A stretch of DNA of 64,000 nucleotides from Leifsonia tongyongensis. GTDB lineage: Bacteria; Actinomycetota; Actinomycetes; Actinomycetales; Microbacteriaceae. This document shows, one piece after another, positions 45,069 to 53,048 of this stretch. Position numbers and translations under genes: made by a program. The DNA is taken from positions 830,001-894,000 of the forward strand of contig NZ_JAAGWY010000002.1 of the NCBI RefSeq assembly GCF_010686705.1, read 5' to 3'. A model generated the notes under the pieces. The model was given only the letters and a program-made list of their open reading frames with translations. It was not told where the DNA came from and searched no databases. Each line of letters opens with the position of its first letter. Position 1 is the stretch's first letter.

Positions 45069-45349
45069 GATGAGACTCCCAGCCAATGCGCACGACTTTG
45101 CCATGGGTTGTCACCGGATCGCCCAGATCCGTTTCGTACGGTATCAGGGTTGGTGGCACAGTACGCCGCCTCGTCGCGTAGACACCTCGCGCCGGCCTCC
45201 CCTGAACGACCCCGACCCTGGCCGGCTGACGATCTTCCGCGGCGTCCAGCCCGCTCATGGTCCACGCCCTCATCACGGCGGACACGACCACGCCCGCAAT
45301 CGGCCACGGCCAGTTCTGCGCAGCGGGGAAATCCTAACCCGGGAAGTAC
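45069..45349. other. Intergenic region between GAF-ANTAR gene and secreted protein
   Basis: About 280 bases. It should hold the long 5' leader of the secreted cell-wall-type protein: only GGGAAG near 45340 is evident as a ribosome site. I looked for the c-di-AMP (ydaO) riboswitch that controls similar genes in other actinobacteria and did not find its consensus. Confidence 0.4.
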
Positions 45350-46111
45350 ATGCTCAGCTCCGCCTCGTCCATCCTGTCCGTCAAGCACATCATCCAGGGC
45401 GTCGCCGCCGCAGCACTCACCGCTGCGATCGTCGTGCCCTCCCTCATCGCCCACAACGCCCAGGCATCGGAGCGCGTCGCTGCGGCGCACGAACTCTCCG
45501 TTTCGACCGGGATGCACCACGACCAGCTCTCCGTCTACGCCGGTATCGTGCGCGACCGTCTCGATGCCGAGGCCGCCAAGACGATCTCCGCCGGCTCGCA
45601 GACCGTCAAAGCGAACAGCTCCACGGTGAGCACGGCGGCGGCGAGCCAGGCGCTCACCCAGCTCGCCAGCTACGAGAAGCTCCCCGACACGGCCGTGCGG
45701 GCACGCATCGACGCCGCGAACGCCGCCATCCACACGGTCGCTGCGAAGGCCGCGCAGGTGCGCCAGGCCGCTGCGGCGGCCGAGGCGAAGCGCCTCGCGA
45801 ACACGCCCGACGGCGCCCGTGCCACTGCGCACACGATGATGGCGCAGAAGTACGGCTGGGGCGACGGCGAATTCCAGTGCCTCAGCAACCTTTGGCAGAA
45901 GGAGTCCGGCTGGTCGTACACGGCCTACAACCCGGGCGGCGGCGCGACCGGCATTCCCCAGGCGCTGCCCGGCAGCAAGATGGCGAGCGCCGGCGCCGAC
46001 TGGCAGACCAACGCCGCCACGCAGATCAGCTGGGGCCTCGACTACATCGCCCGCTCGTACGGAACTCCGTGCAGCGCGTGGTCGCACTCGCAGGCCATGA
46101 ACTGGTACTGA
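45350..46111 (+). CDS. Secreted lysozyme-like/aggregation-factor-type protein
   Basis: A 253-residue secreted protein. A signal peptide (about 1-42, hydrophobic core AALTAAIVVPSLIA), an Ala/Gln/Thr-rich helical coiled-coil-like region (45-160), and a C-terminal domain with FQCLSNLWQKESGWSYTAYNP, GATGIPQALPGSKM and WGLDYIARSYGTPCSAW. This end matches the transglycosylase-like domain found in aggregation-promoting factors and phage-derived lysozymes, with the likely catalytic Glu in KESGW. It probably trims peptidoglycan. Its stop is inside a tandem repeat. Confidence 0.85.
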   Translation: MLSSASSILSVKHIIQGVAAAALTAAIVVPSLIAHNAQASERVAAAHELSVSTGMHHDQLSVYAGIVRDRLDAEAAKTISAGSQTVKANSSTVSTAAASQALTQLASYEKLPDTAVRARIDAANAAIHTVAAKAAQVRQAAAAAEAKRLANTPDGARATAHTMMAQKYGWGDGEFQCLSNLWQKESGWSYTAYNPGGGATGIPQALPGSKMASAGADWQTNAATQISWGLDYIARSYGTPCSAWSHSQAMNWY

Positions 46112-46159
46112 TTCGCCGGTACTGATTCGCCGGTACTGATTCACTGGTACTGATTCACG
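46104..46159 (+). repeat. 14-bp tandem repeat, four copies, over the stop codon
   Basis: Four copies of GGTACTGATTCGCC (the last two end CACT and CACG). The first copy contains the last codons Trp-Tyr-stop of the secreted protein gene. The array looks like recent slippage or duplication. Confidence 0.85.
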
Positions 46160-46162
46160 CCT

Positions 46163-46205
46163 GGGACCGGCAGCGCCTATTCGGTGCTGCCGGTCCCTTT
46201 CTTTG
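46163..46205 (+). terminator. Intrinsic terminator
   Basis: Perfect 12-bp stem GGGACCGGCAGC/GCTGCCGGTCCC with an 11-base loop followed by TTTCTTTG. It ends the transcript of the secreted protein. Confidence 0.85.
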
Positions 46206-46224
46206 TCCCGGATCCTGCTGCTTG

Positions 46225-46322
46225 TGCTGCCTGCGGACTGCTGCCTGCTGCCTGCTGCCTGCTGCCTGCCGCCTGCCGCCTGCCGCCTGCTGCCTGCCGC
46301 CTGCTGCCTGCAGCCTGCAGCC
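46225..46322 (+). repeat. 7-bp tandem repeat, 14 copies
   Basis: Fourteen contiguous heptamers of TGCTGCC with variants TGCCGCC, TGCAGCC and one TGCGGAC. It occupies most of the gap between terminator and the DUF222 gene, ending 141 bases before the start codon. Confidence 0.9.
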
Positions 46323-46463
46323 TGCCTGAACAATAGTGTGATCGGGGGTTTCGTCGAGTCCTCCACAATTGGGTGTTCTCGGAATCTATCCACAGGGAAA
46401 TTGCTGATCAAAGGTTGTTTATTCGCGGCTCCGAATGTCGGTGGTTGCTGGTTAGGTTGAACC

Positions 46464-48146
46464 ATGACCTTCCCACCCGCCGACGATCTCGACACGGTCG
46501 CTGCTGCGCTCGACGCGTTGCGTGCGCTCGAAGCGGATCCGGTGGCGGATACAAGTGCAGTGGTGGCGGGGGCGGATGCGGGTGCAGTGGCGGATGCGGG
46601 TGCATCCGGTCTGAGTGAGGCGCAACTGCACGCCCGGTCGCTGGCGGCGATCGGCGCAGTGCGGGCGGCGCTGGAGCGGGTGGCGTTGCGGCGGATCGCC
46701 GCCCTGGACCGGGCCGGCAGCCTCGACCCAGCCACGGATCCGGTGCGGGCCGGCGGGCACGGTGATATCGGGTCGTTCCTGGCGGAACTGTGGCGGACCA
46801 GCCTGCCGCACGCCCGCCAGCTCTGTGCGGTGGCCAGGGCGACCGCACCGAAACACACGCTCACCGGCGAAGAACTACCACCGGAGTTCCCCGAACTGGC
46901 TGCCGCACTGCTCGGTGACCCGGGCCATTCTGGTGATCCGGGCGACCCGGAAGCCTCGGGCGACCCCAAGACCGGCGCTGCGCCCACCGGTCACGTATCG
47001 GTGGAGCAGGCGGCAGTGATCATCCGGGAACTGGGCAAGACCGGCGACGGCTGCAGCCTGGAGCAACGCCATAGGGGTGAGCGGTTGCTGGTCGAACATG
47101 CACCGGCCCTGACCGTCGAGCAGATGCGCCGGTCGGCGATCCAGCTCCGCGACCGGCTGGATGAGGACGGCACCGAACCCCGCGAGCAGATCCAGCGCCG
47201 GCGGCGGTCGTTGACGATCACCACCACCCGGGACGGGATGACCCGGATCGACTGGCGCCTCGACGCCGAATCCGCCGGCCATGTGGTACCGCAGATCACC
47301 GCCTACGTCACCCGCGACTTCCACGACAAACGCAACGGCCGCAACACCAGTGACGGTCACGACGTAGACGAATCCCGCGACACTGGCGACACCTTCGACG
47401 GTCACTACTTACGCGACTCCCGGGGCACTGGCGACACTGGCGACACTGGCGACATTGGCGAGTCCGGTCACACCGGTGACGCCCGTAATGCATCGGCCCG
47501 GCTGGCGGGGGTGCGGTTCGAAGACCCCGAACCCGACACACCGGACACTCCCGCGATGCCGGAGACCCGGAGCATGGCCCAACTCCGGTCGGATGGGGCG
47601 GTCGAGGTGTTCCGGCACCGAGCCGGCTGCACGTCCGGTATCAGCAGTCCGCCGGTGACCATGATCGTAAGAGTCAGCCTGGCCGACCTGCGCCGTGGGA
47701 AAGGTGCGGCGGAGATCGACGAGGTACCCACCCCGGTCAGCGCGGCTACGGCACGGCGGCTCGCCGCCGACGCGAACCTCATCCCGATGGTCTTAGGTCG
47801 TGACAGCGAAGTCCTCGACCTGGGCCGCAAGCAACGACTGTTCTCCCCGGCGCAGAAACACGCCCTGGCCGAACGGGACGGCGGCTGCGCCTGGACCGGC
47901 TGCCCACACCCACCCTCCTACACGCAGGCGCACCACATCCGCTGGTGGGACAGAGACACCGGACCGACCGATCTGAAGAACGGGATCCTGCTCTGCTCGC
48001 ACCACCACCATCGGGTGCACGACGACGGCTGGGACATCCAGGTCCGTGATCACATCCCCTGGTTCACGCCACCGGCGCACCTCGACCCGACCCGCACGCC
48101 CCGCAAAGGCGGACGCATCCGCCTGCCCGACAAGGCACCACCATGA
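46464..48146 (+). CDS. DUF222-HNH endonuclease-like protein (13E12 type)
   Basis: A 560-residue protein. The N-terminal DUF222 helical domain (about 20-190 and 210-280) is followed by low-complexity Asp/Gly/Thr-rich inserts and a C-terminal HNH nuclease fold: RDGGCAWTGCPHPPSY near 470 with Cys pair, AHHIRWWDRDTGP near 489-500 and LCSHHHHRVHDDGW. The 13E12 repeat family of mycobacteria has this architecture and is multi-copy. Three repeat-rich tracts (Ala/Asp near 30-50, Gly-Asp-Pro near 155-170, Thr-Gly-Asp near 318-335) are unusual. The upstream region has no clear RBS; AGGT lies eight bases before ATG. Nuclease activity is inferred. Confidence 0.88.
   Translation: MTFPPADDLDTVAAALDALRALEADPVADTSAVVAGADAGAVADAGASGLSEAQLHARSLAAIGAVRAALERVALRRIAALDRAGSLDPATDPVRAGGHGDIGSFLAELWRTSLPHARQLCAVARATAPKHTLTGEELPPEFPELAAALLGDPGHSGDPGDPEASGDPKTGAAPTGHVSVEQAAVIIRELGKTGDGCSLEQRHRGERLLVEHAPALTVEQMRRSAIQLRDRLDEDGTEPREQIQRRRRSLTITTTRDGMTRIDWRLDAESAGHVVPQITAYVTRDFHDKRNGRNTSDGHDVDESRDTGDTFDGHYLRDSRGTGDTGDTGDIGESGHTGDARNASARLAGVRFEDPEPDTPDTPAMPETRSMAQLRSDGAVEVFRHRAGCTSGISSPPVTMIVRVSLADLRRGKGAAEIDEVPTPVSAATARRLAADANLIPMVLGRDSEVLDLGRKQRLFSPAQKHALAERDGGCAWTGCPHPPSYTQAHHIRWWDRDTGPTDLKNGILLCSHHHHRVHDDGWDIQVRDHIPWFTPPAHLDPTRTPRKGGRIRLPDKAPP
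47427..47462 (+). repeat. 9-bp tandem repeat inside the DUF222 gene
   Basis: Four copies of ACTGGCGAC (last copy ATTGGCGAG), encoding Thr-Gly-Asp repeats. Because the period is nine, length changes would not break the frame. Confidence 0.8.
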
Positions 48147-48262
48147 GACTCGTATCACGATGACCACCACCATGACCTGACGCCCCCGCGCCCAGCGCCA
48201 GTGCCACCACGGCGCCAGCTCGCGGCTCCCGGTCGCGGCGGCCCAGTCCGTTGACGACCGCC

Positions 48263-48354
48263 GACCCGACGACCCGGCGACCCGACGACCCGACGACCCG
48301 ACGACCCGACGCCCCGACGCCCCGACGACCCGACGACCCGACGCCCCGACGACC
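48263..48354 (+). repeat. 8-bp tandem repeat, 11 copies
   Basis: Eleven contiguous octamers of GACCCGAC with GCCCCGAC variants and one GACCCGGC, plus a partial unit. It lies 117 bases after the DUF222 gene and just before the next gene. No promoter-like motif inside. Confidence 0.9.
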
Positions 48355-48446
48355 AACCATCCCACGTCCGGCAACGCCGGTACGCTCGAGCACCCGTCGG
48401 CCAGCGATACGCCGGGCTCCCCCTCGTGCCGATTAGACTCCTGACA

Positions 48447-49508
48447 ATGAGTGAAACAGTGATCCAGGGCGCCCATCTCGTGGGCAGCATCAACCTTCCC
48501 GATGCGGCGACCACCTTCCGAACGGTCAGTGAACACCTCGGCGATCGCCTGAAGCGCATCCCCGATGGCGAAGTCGGTGAGCGGTTCTACTGGATCCAGT
48601 TCCAGACCAAGCGTTTCGACACGATGGCGGGCATCTCCCGCATCCCCGTCGAGCCGTTCTACATCCGCGGAATCTTCGACGGCCGGCCCTTCACGATCGA
48701 CGACGGCGTCGACGCTGACGACCTCGTCTTCCCCAGCCTCGGGTATGCGGATGCCGCGATCCAGTCCTACGCCACGTTCGCCGACCTGAAGAGCCAGGGC
48801 GCGATCGCCCAGGGAACACGTTTCCAGGTGTCCCTTCCGACCCCGGCCGCAGTGGTGGGAGCGTTCGTCGTGGCCGACGACCGCGCGGCTTTCGAGCCCG
48901 CCTTCGAGCGTGCGCTGTACGCCGAACTCGACCGCATCCTCGAAGCCGTTCCGCACCGAGAGCTCGCCATCCAGTGGGACACCGCCGTCGAGTTCGCGCT
49001 GCTCGAATCGTCGAACATCCGCTCGCACCACGCGGTCACGCCGTGGTTCGACGATGTGATGGGTGGGGTGGTCGAGCGCGCAGTGCGACAGGCCTCGCAG
49101 GTGCCCGAGGGCGTCGACCTCGGCTACCACCTCTGCTACGGCGACGTCGAAGAGGCGCATTTCGTGCAGCCCACCGACGCCGGCTACCTGGCGACGTTCA
49201 CCTCACGTCTCCTGGCAACGAGTCCGCGGAACGTGAACTGGGTCCACCTCCCCGTCCCGATCGAGCGTGACGACGACGACTACTTCGCTCCCCTGGCCGG
49301 CGTCGAGCTGCCCGAGAGCACCGAACTGTACCTCGGCCTCATTCACCACGAAGACGGGGTCGAAGGAGCCCTGCGACGCTCGCGCGCAGCGGCGACCGCA
49401 CAGCCGCACTTCGGCGTCGCCACCGAATGCGGTTTCGGCCGAGGCCCGAGCGAGCGGACCGGCCCACTGCTCGACCTGCACACTGCAGTCGCCGACGCCT
49501 GGTCGTAG
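48447..49508 (+). CDS. MetE-like fold protein, unknown
   Basis: A 353-residue protein. It starts with a conserved opening ETVIQGAHLVGSINLPDAATTF and has the pattern GVATECGFGRGPSE near the end. This resembles the C-terminal barrel of cobalamin-independent methionine synthase/UROD-like proteins (the STDCGF-type ending), so a TIM barrel is likely, but the zinc-binding residues are not clear. Activity is unknown. TAGACT lies seven bases before ATG. It ends three bases before the zincin gene. Confidence 0.7.
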   Translation: MSETVIQGAHLVGSINLPDAATTFRTVSEHLGDRLKRIPDGEVGERFYWIQFQTKRFDTMAGISRIPVEPFYIRGIFDGRPFTIDDGVDADDLVFPSLGYADAAIQSYATFADLKSQGAIAQGTRFQVSLPTPAAVVGAFVVADDRAAFEPAFERALYAELDRILEAVPHRELAIQWDTAVEFALLESSNIRSHHAVTPWFDDVMGGVVERAVRQASQVPEGVDLGYHLCYGDVEEAHFVQPTDAGYLATFTSRLLATSPRNVNWVHLPVPIERDDDDYFAPLAGVELPESTELYLGLIHHEDGVEGALRRSRAAATAQPHFGVATECGFGRGPSERTGPLLDLHTAVADAWS

Positions 49509-49511
49509 ACG

Positions 49512-49862
49512 ATGCTGATCCTCGACGAGGAAGCATTCGAAACCCTGGTCACCGACGAGCTCGATCAGCTCCCCGACGACATGGTGGACGGTCTCGACAA
49601 TGTCGTATTCGTCGTCGAGGACCGCCCGGAGGACGGCTCACTCGACGTGCTCGGGCTGTACGACGGCGTCGCCCTCACCGAACGCGGACAGTACGGGTTC
49701 GGAGAGATGCCGGACCGCATCATCCTCTACCGCGAGCCGCTGCTGTCGATCTGCGATACGGTCGACGAACTGCGCGACGAGATCCATGTGACCCTCGTCC
49801 ATGAGATCGCGCACTTCTACGGCATCGACGACGACAGACTCCACGAACTCGGCTGGGACTGA
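49512..49862 (+). CDS. Small zincin-like metallopeptidase
   Basis: A 116-residue protein of the metallopeptidase-like DUF1025/zincin_1 family (PF06262). The zinc-binding motif is HEIAHFYGID (HExxHxxGxxD), and the segment YGFGEMPDRIILYREPL is conserved in it. Small size suggests cytosolic chaperone-like or peptidase role; substrate is unknown. The start follows the preceding stop by 3 bases. Confidence 0.88.
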   Translation: MLILDEEAFETLVTDELDQLPDDMVDGLDNVVFVVEDRPEDGSLDVLGLYDGVALTERGQYGFGEMPDRIILYREPLLSICDTVDELRDEIHVTLVHEIAHFYGIDDDRLHELGWD

Positions 49863-49904
49863 ACCCCCAGTCGACGAATTGCCCGTCGACGCATCGCCTG
49901 CGCT

Positions 49905-50165
49905 TCACTCGTCGTCGCGGATGGCCTCCACGGGATCGCTGTCCGGAGCGTCGAAGGTGTACTGGACGTGAAGCTCTCCCTGGATCTCACGGGACGAGCC
50001 CGCGTTGTACCAGAACAGCGATTCGAGACCTTCGACCGCCGCGACCGCGCCGAGGCGGTCGTCGTAGCGCCCGCCGATCAGCACACGCCGATCGGTCTCT
50101 CCGGCCAGCGGTCCGTCGACGTACTCGACGACGTACTCTTCACTGACCCGCTCTGCATCACTCAT
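49905..50165 (-). CDS. Small leaderless acidic protein, unknown
   Basis: An 86-residue protein, acidic, beginning MSDAERVSEEYVVEYVDGPL. TAACGT is six bases before ATG. It shares the short GPL/GPF-G pattern with the 58-residue protein at 35300-35476. It separates the zincin and kinase genes. Confidence 0.7.
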   Translation of the reverse strand: MSDAERVSEEYVVEYVDGPLAGETDRRVLIGGRYDDRLGAVAAVEGLESLFWYNAGSSREIQGELHVQYTFDAPDSDPVEAIRDDE

Positions 50166-50190
50166 GCCACAACGTTAACCCCGCTCGGGC

Positions 50191-50787
50191 TCACCTGTCG
50201 CGTGCCACGAGCGGCCAGTCGGTCACGTCGAGCACGACGTCCGCCTGCTCGATCGGCGTCTCACGCGCCAGATAGTCGTCGAATTGGGCCTGCCAATGGT
50301 CCCAGTGGGCGTCGAAGCCGCCGTGGTCCCGTCGCAAGGCGCGCTCCTTGCGCAGGTCGTCTTCGGCCGTGAGCCAGATGCGCAGGTCCGCCAGCGGCGC
50401 GTTCGCCCGCGACAGGGTGCCGCATCCTTCGACCACGAGCGGACGCGAACCGTCGACGACGGTCCACTCGTCGAGCCGCCCGAGCGTCCAGCTGTACCGT
50501 TGCCAGCGCGCGGTCCGGCCGGCGCGCCTCGGTGCCAGCAACTCCGTCCCGAGATCGGCGCTGCCCTCGTCCAGTCCTCCCCAGCCCGGGTAGAGGTCAT
50601 CCATGCGCACGAGCGTGGGTTCGGCGCCGCCCGGCCAGCGCGAGACGAGCAGGTCGGCGAGGGTGCTCTTTCCCGCGCCGGCCGGTCCATCGATGAGCAC
50701 GACCGCGGCGTGCCCGGATGCGCGACCGACCGCATCCGCCCTCGCAACACGTTCCAGCAGCGTCTCGATCTCAGGATGCGCCGACAA
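50191..50787 (-). CDS. P-loop kinase (uridine-kinase-like), overlapping ecfT
   Basis: A 198-residue P-loop kinase-type protein. Walker A is DGPAGAGKST near residues 34-43, with a possible acidic catalytic site RMDDLYPGW and an Arg-rich lid near residue 150. Related to uridine/pantothenate-kinase-like proteins. Its start lies inside the ecfT gene (17-base overlap), so it is tightly coupled to the thiamine-precursor transporter operon. A role in salvage of the imported compound is an inference. Confidence 0.8.
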   Translation of the reverse strand: MSAHPEIETLLERVARADAVGRASGHAAVVLIDGPAGAGKSTLADLLVSRWPGGAEPTLVRMDDLYPGWGGLDEGSADLGTELLAPRRAGRTARWQRYSWTLGRLDEWTVVDGSRPLVVEGCGTLSRANAPLADLRIWLTAEDDLRKERALRRDHGGFDAHWDHWQAQFDDYLARETPIEQADVVLDVTDWPLVARDR

Positions 50788-51553
50788 GGTTCCAGCTTCC
50801 CGCAGCGACCGCGACCCCGGTCGCGAGCAGCGCCACTGCGACGCCGAGAAGGACCACCATCCAGTCCCGGAGGCGGAACAGGGATGGGCGCGCCCAGGTG
50901 CGACCCGTCGAGGCGCCGAACCCGCGTGCCTCCATCGCAGTCGCCAGTTTGCTTCCCCGGCGGATCGAGAGCACGAGCAGCGCGAACGACTGCCCGAAGA
51001 ATCGCCGCACCGCGCCTCGATCGGCGACCCCGCGCGCGCGCCTGGCCAGACCCAGCGCGCGCCAGTCGTCGACGAACAGGCCTACGAGGCGCAGACCGGC
51101 GAGACCGCCCAGCACGAACCGCGCAGGAAGCCGCAGCACCTGCGCGAGGCCGTCGGCGAGATCGGTGGGGTCGATCGTCACGAAGAGCAGCACCGCGGGG
51201 ATGCCGATGGCCAGCACGCGCAACGCTGTCGCCGCCCCGAGGGCGATCGACCCGTCGCTGACCTCGATGAGCGACCAGTGCGCGTACACGGTGCCCGAGG
51301 TCCGTCCATAGAGCACGGTGGTCAGCCCGGCGAGCGGAGCGGCGATCCACACGGGCGCCGTGCGCACGACGACGAGTTTCGGCGGGAGTCCCACGAAAGC
51401 CAGCAGGACGAGTTCGGCCACAAGTGCGACCGCGGCGGTCACCCAGTCGATGGTCAGGAGAAGCCCGAGAGTGACGGCCAGGGAGAAGCCGAGCTTCGCC
51501 ACCGGGTTCACGCGGGCGAGGGGGCCTTGGCGGTAGGGGCTGATGACCGTCAT
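50771..51553 (-). CDS. ECF transporter T component
   Basis: A 260-residue membrane protein with five to six helices. The coupling helix motifs are AMEARGFG (Ala-Arg-Gly) and the related LARRARGV. It transfers energy from the ATPase to the substrate-binding component. Start codon overlaps the ATPase stop by 4 nt. Confidence 0.9.
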   Translation of the reverse strand: MTVISPYRQGPLARVNPVAKLGFSLAVTLGLLLTIDWVTAAVALVAELVLLAFVGLPPKLVVVRTAPVWIAAPLAGLTTVLYGRTSGTVYAHWSLIEVSDGSIALGAATALRVLAIGIPAVLLFVTIDPTDLADGLAQVLRLPARFVLGGLAGLRLVGLFVDDWRALGLARRARGVADRGAVRRFFGQSFALLVLSIRRGSKLATAMEARGFGASTGRTWARPSLFRLRDWMVVLLGVAVALLATGVAVAAGSWNLVGAS

Positions 51554-53037
51554 CGGGTCCTCCCGGCGGTCGCCTCGGCGGGGCGGTCGGCATCCGACTG
51601 CAGCAGCAGCCGGGTCGCACCGATCGCCGCGATGAAATCCAGGTCGTGGGTCGCCGCGACGATCGCGTGTCCGCTGCTGCGCAACTCGGCGATCAGTTCG
51701 ACGAGTCCTGCCCAGGTGAGGGCGTCCTGCCCGAACGTCGGCTCGTCGAAGACGAGCACCCGCGGGCGGGTGATTAGCGCGGTCGCCACGGACAGGCGAC
51801 GTTTCTGGCCGCCTGAGAGCGTGAACGGGTTGGCATCGGCCAGCGTGCTGAGCCTGAGCCGCTCGAGCAGCTCATCGACCCGACGCGACCGCTCGGCCGG
51901 ATGCATGCCCAGCGCCCGCGGGCCGACCTCGAGTTCAGCGCGAACGCTGGCCCCGAGCAACTGGTGCTCCGGGTTCTGGAAGACGTTGCCGATGCGGGTC
52001 AGGAGCTGCGCCGACTTCCATCGGATCGGGCTGGCCACGGCTCCCTGCGCGAGCGCCGGGGTCGCCACGAGAGATCCGGCCGCCGCGGGGATCAGACCGC
52101 CGAGCGTGAGGGCGAGCGTCGACTTGCCGACCCCGTTTCGCCCCGTGAGAGCAGTGGCAGACCCGGCATCGACGGCCAGGTCCACGGTGTGGGGCAGCGG
52201 ATCGCTTCGCCCCCTGCGAAGAACGAGACCGGATGCGCTCAGCAGCGTCGCGCTGCCGGAGAGGGTCGGCCGCTGGGGCGTCGCCACCGTGTCGTGCGGG
52301 AGCCAGACACCGGCACGGCGCAGGGTGTCCGTGTTGTCGGCGAGCACCGCATCCGGTGCACCGTCTGCGAGGACGCCGCCGTCCGCTGCGAGCACGATCA
52401 CCCGGTCGACGAGGTCGCGCCAGACGGAGACGCGATGCTCGACCACGATGAGCGTGGCGCCGGTCGATGCGACCACGCCGCCGACAGCGTCACGCACCTC
52501 CTGCACGCCCTCGGGATCGAGGTTCGCCGTCGGCTCGTCGAGGAGAACCAGCCCCGGACGCATGGCGAGAATGCCGGCGAGGGCGAGACGCTGCTTCTGA
52601 CCACCCGACAATGTCGAGGTGGGATGGTCAAGTGGCAGCCCCAGCCCGACCGCGTCGAGGGATGAGCGCACGCGAAGCCAGGCCTCGTCGCGCGGAACAC
52701 CCAGGTTCTCGCAGCCGAACGCGACATCGTCGCCGACGCGCGCGAGGATGACCTGGGCATCCGGATCCTGGAGCAGCAGTCCGGCCCGGCCGCGCCGCGC
52801 GCCCGCCGGCTCACCGTCGACCAGGAGCCTGCCGTGAGTCTCACCCTCGTCGTCGCCTCCGAGTACACCCGCAAGCGCTGCGAGCACCGTGCTCTTGCCC
52901 GACCCGGATGCGCCGAGCAACAGCACCCGCTCGCCCGGTTCGATGCGCACCGACAGGTCGCGAACGGCCCATGCCGCGCGCCCGCCGTACCGCCAGCCCC
53001 AGCCTTCGCTCGTGACCGACGCGGGACGGATCTCCAT
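51550..53037 (-). CDS. ECF transporter double ATPase
   Basis: A 495-residue fusion of two ABC ATPases. The first has GASGSGKST, LSGGQKQRLAL and LVLLDEPTANLDPEG; the second GRNGVGKST, LSGGQKRRLS and VLVFDEPTFGQD. This EcfA1/A2-type fusion (YkoD-like) powers the YkoE/YkoC system. The start follows the ykoE stop by 11 bases; an upstream in-frame extension overlapping ykoE is ignored. Confidence 0.92.
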   Translation of the reverse strand: MEIRPASVTSEGWGWRYGGRAAWAVRDLSVRIEPGERVLLLGASGSGKSTVLAALAGVLGGDDEGETHGRLLVDGEPAGARRGRAGLLLQDPDAQVILARVGDDVAFGCENLGVPRDEAWLRVRSSLDAVGLGLPLDHPTSTLSGGQKQRLALAGILAMRPGLVLLDEPTANLDPEGVQEVRDAVGGVVASTGATLIVVEHRVSVWRDLVDRVIVLAADGGVLADGAPDAVLADNTDTLRRAGVWLPHDTVATPQRPTLSGSATLLSASGLVLRRGRSDPLPHTVDLAVDAGSATALTGRNGVGKSTLALTLGGLIPAAAGSLVATPALAQGAVASPIRWKSAQLLTRIGNVFQNPEHQLLGASVRAELEVGPRALGMHPAERSRRVDELLERLRLSTLADANPFTLSGGQKRRLSVATALITRPRVLVFDEPTFGQDALTWAGLVELIAELRSSGHAIVAATHDLDFIAAIGATRLLLQSDADRPAEATAGRTR

Positions 53038-53048
53038 GTCCGGGATGC

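Noticed and set aside
45105-45349. c-di-AMP (ydaO) riboswitch before the secreted protein
   Set aside because: Looked for the conserved blocks and could not find them; the leader is unremarkable.
46225-46322. Short repeats as a CRISPR array
   Set aside because: Units are 7 bp, contiguous and without spacers; no cas genes are near.
46464-48146. DUF222-HNH gene as an insertion sequence
   Set aside because: No inverted ends or target duplication and no transposase; only tandem arrays nearby.
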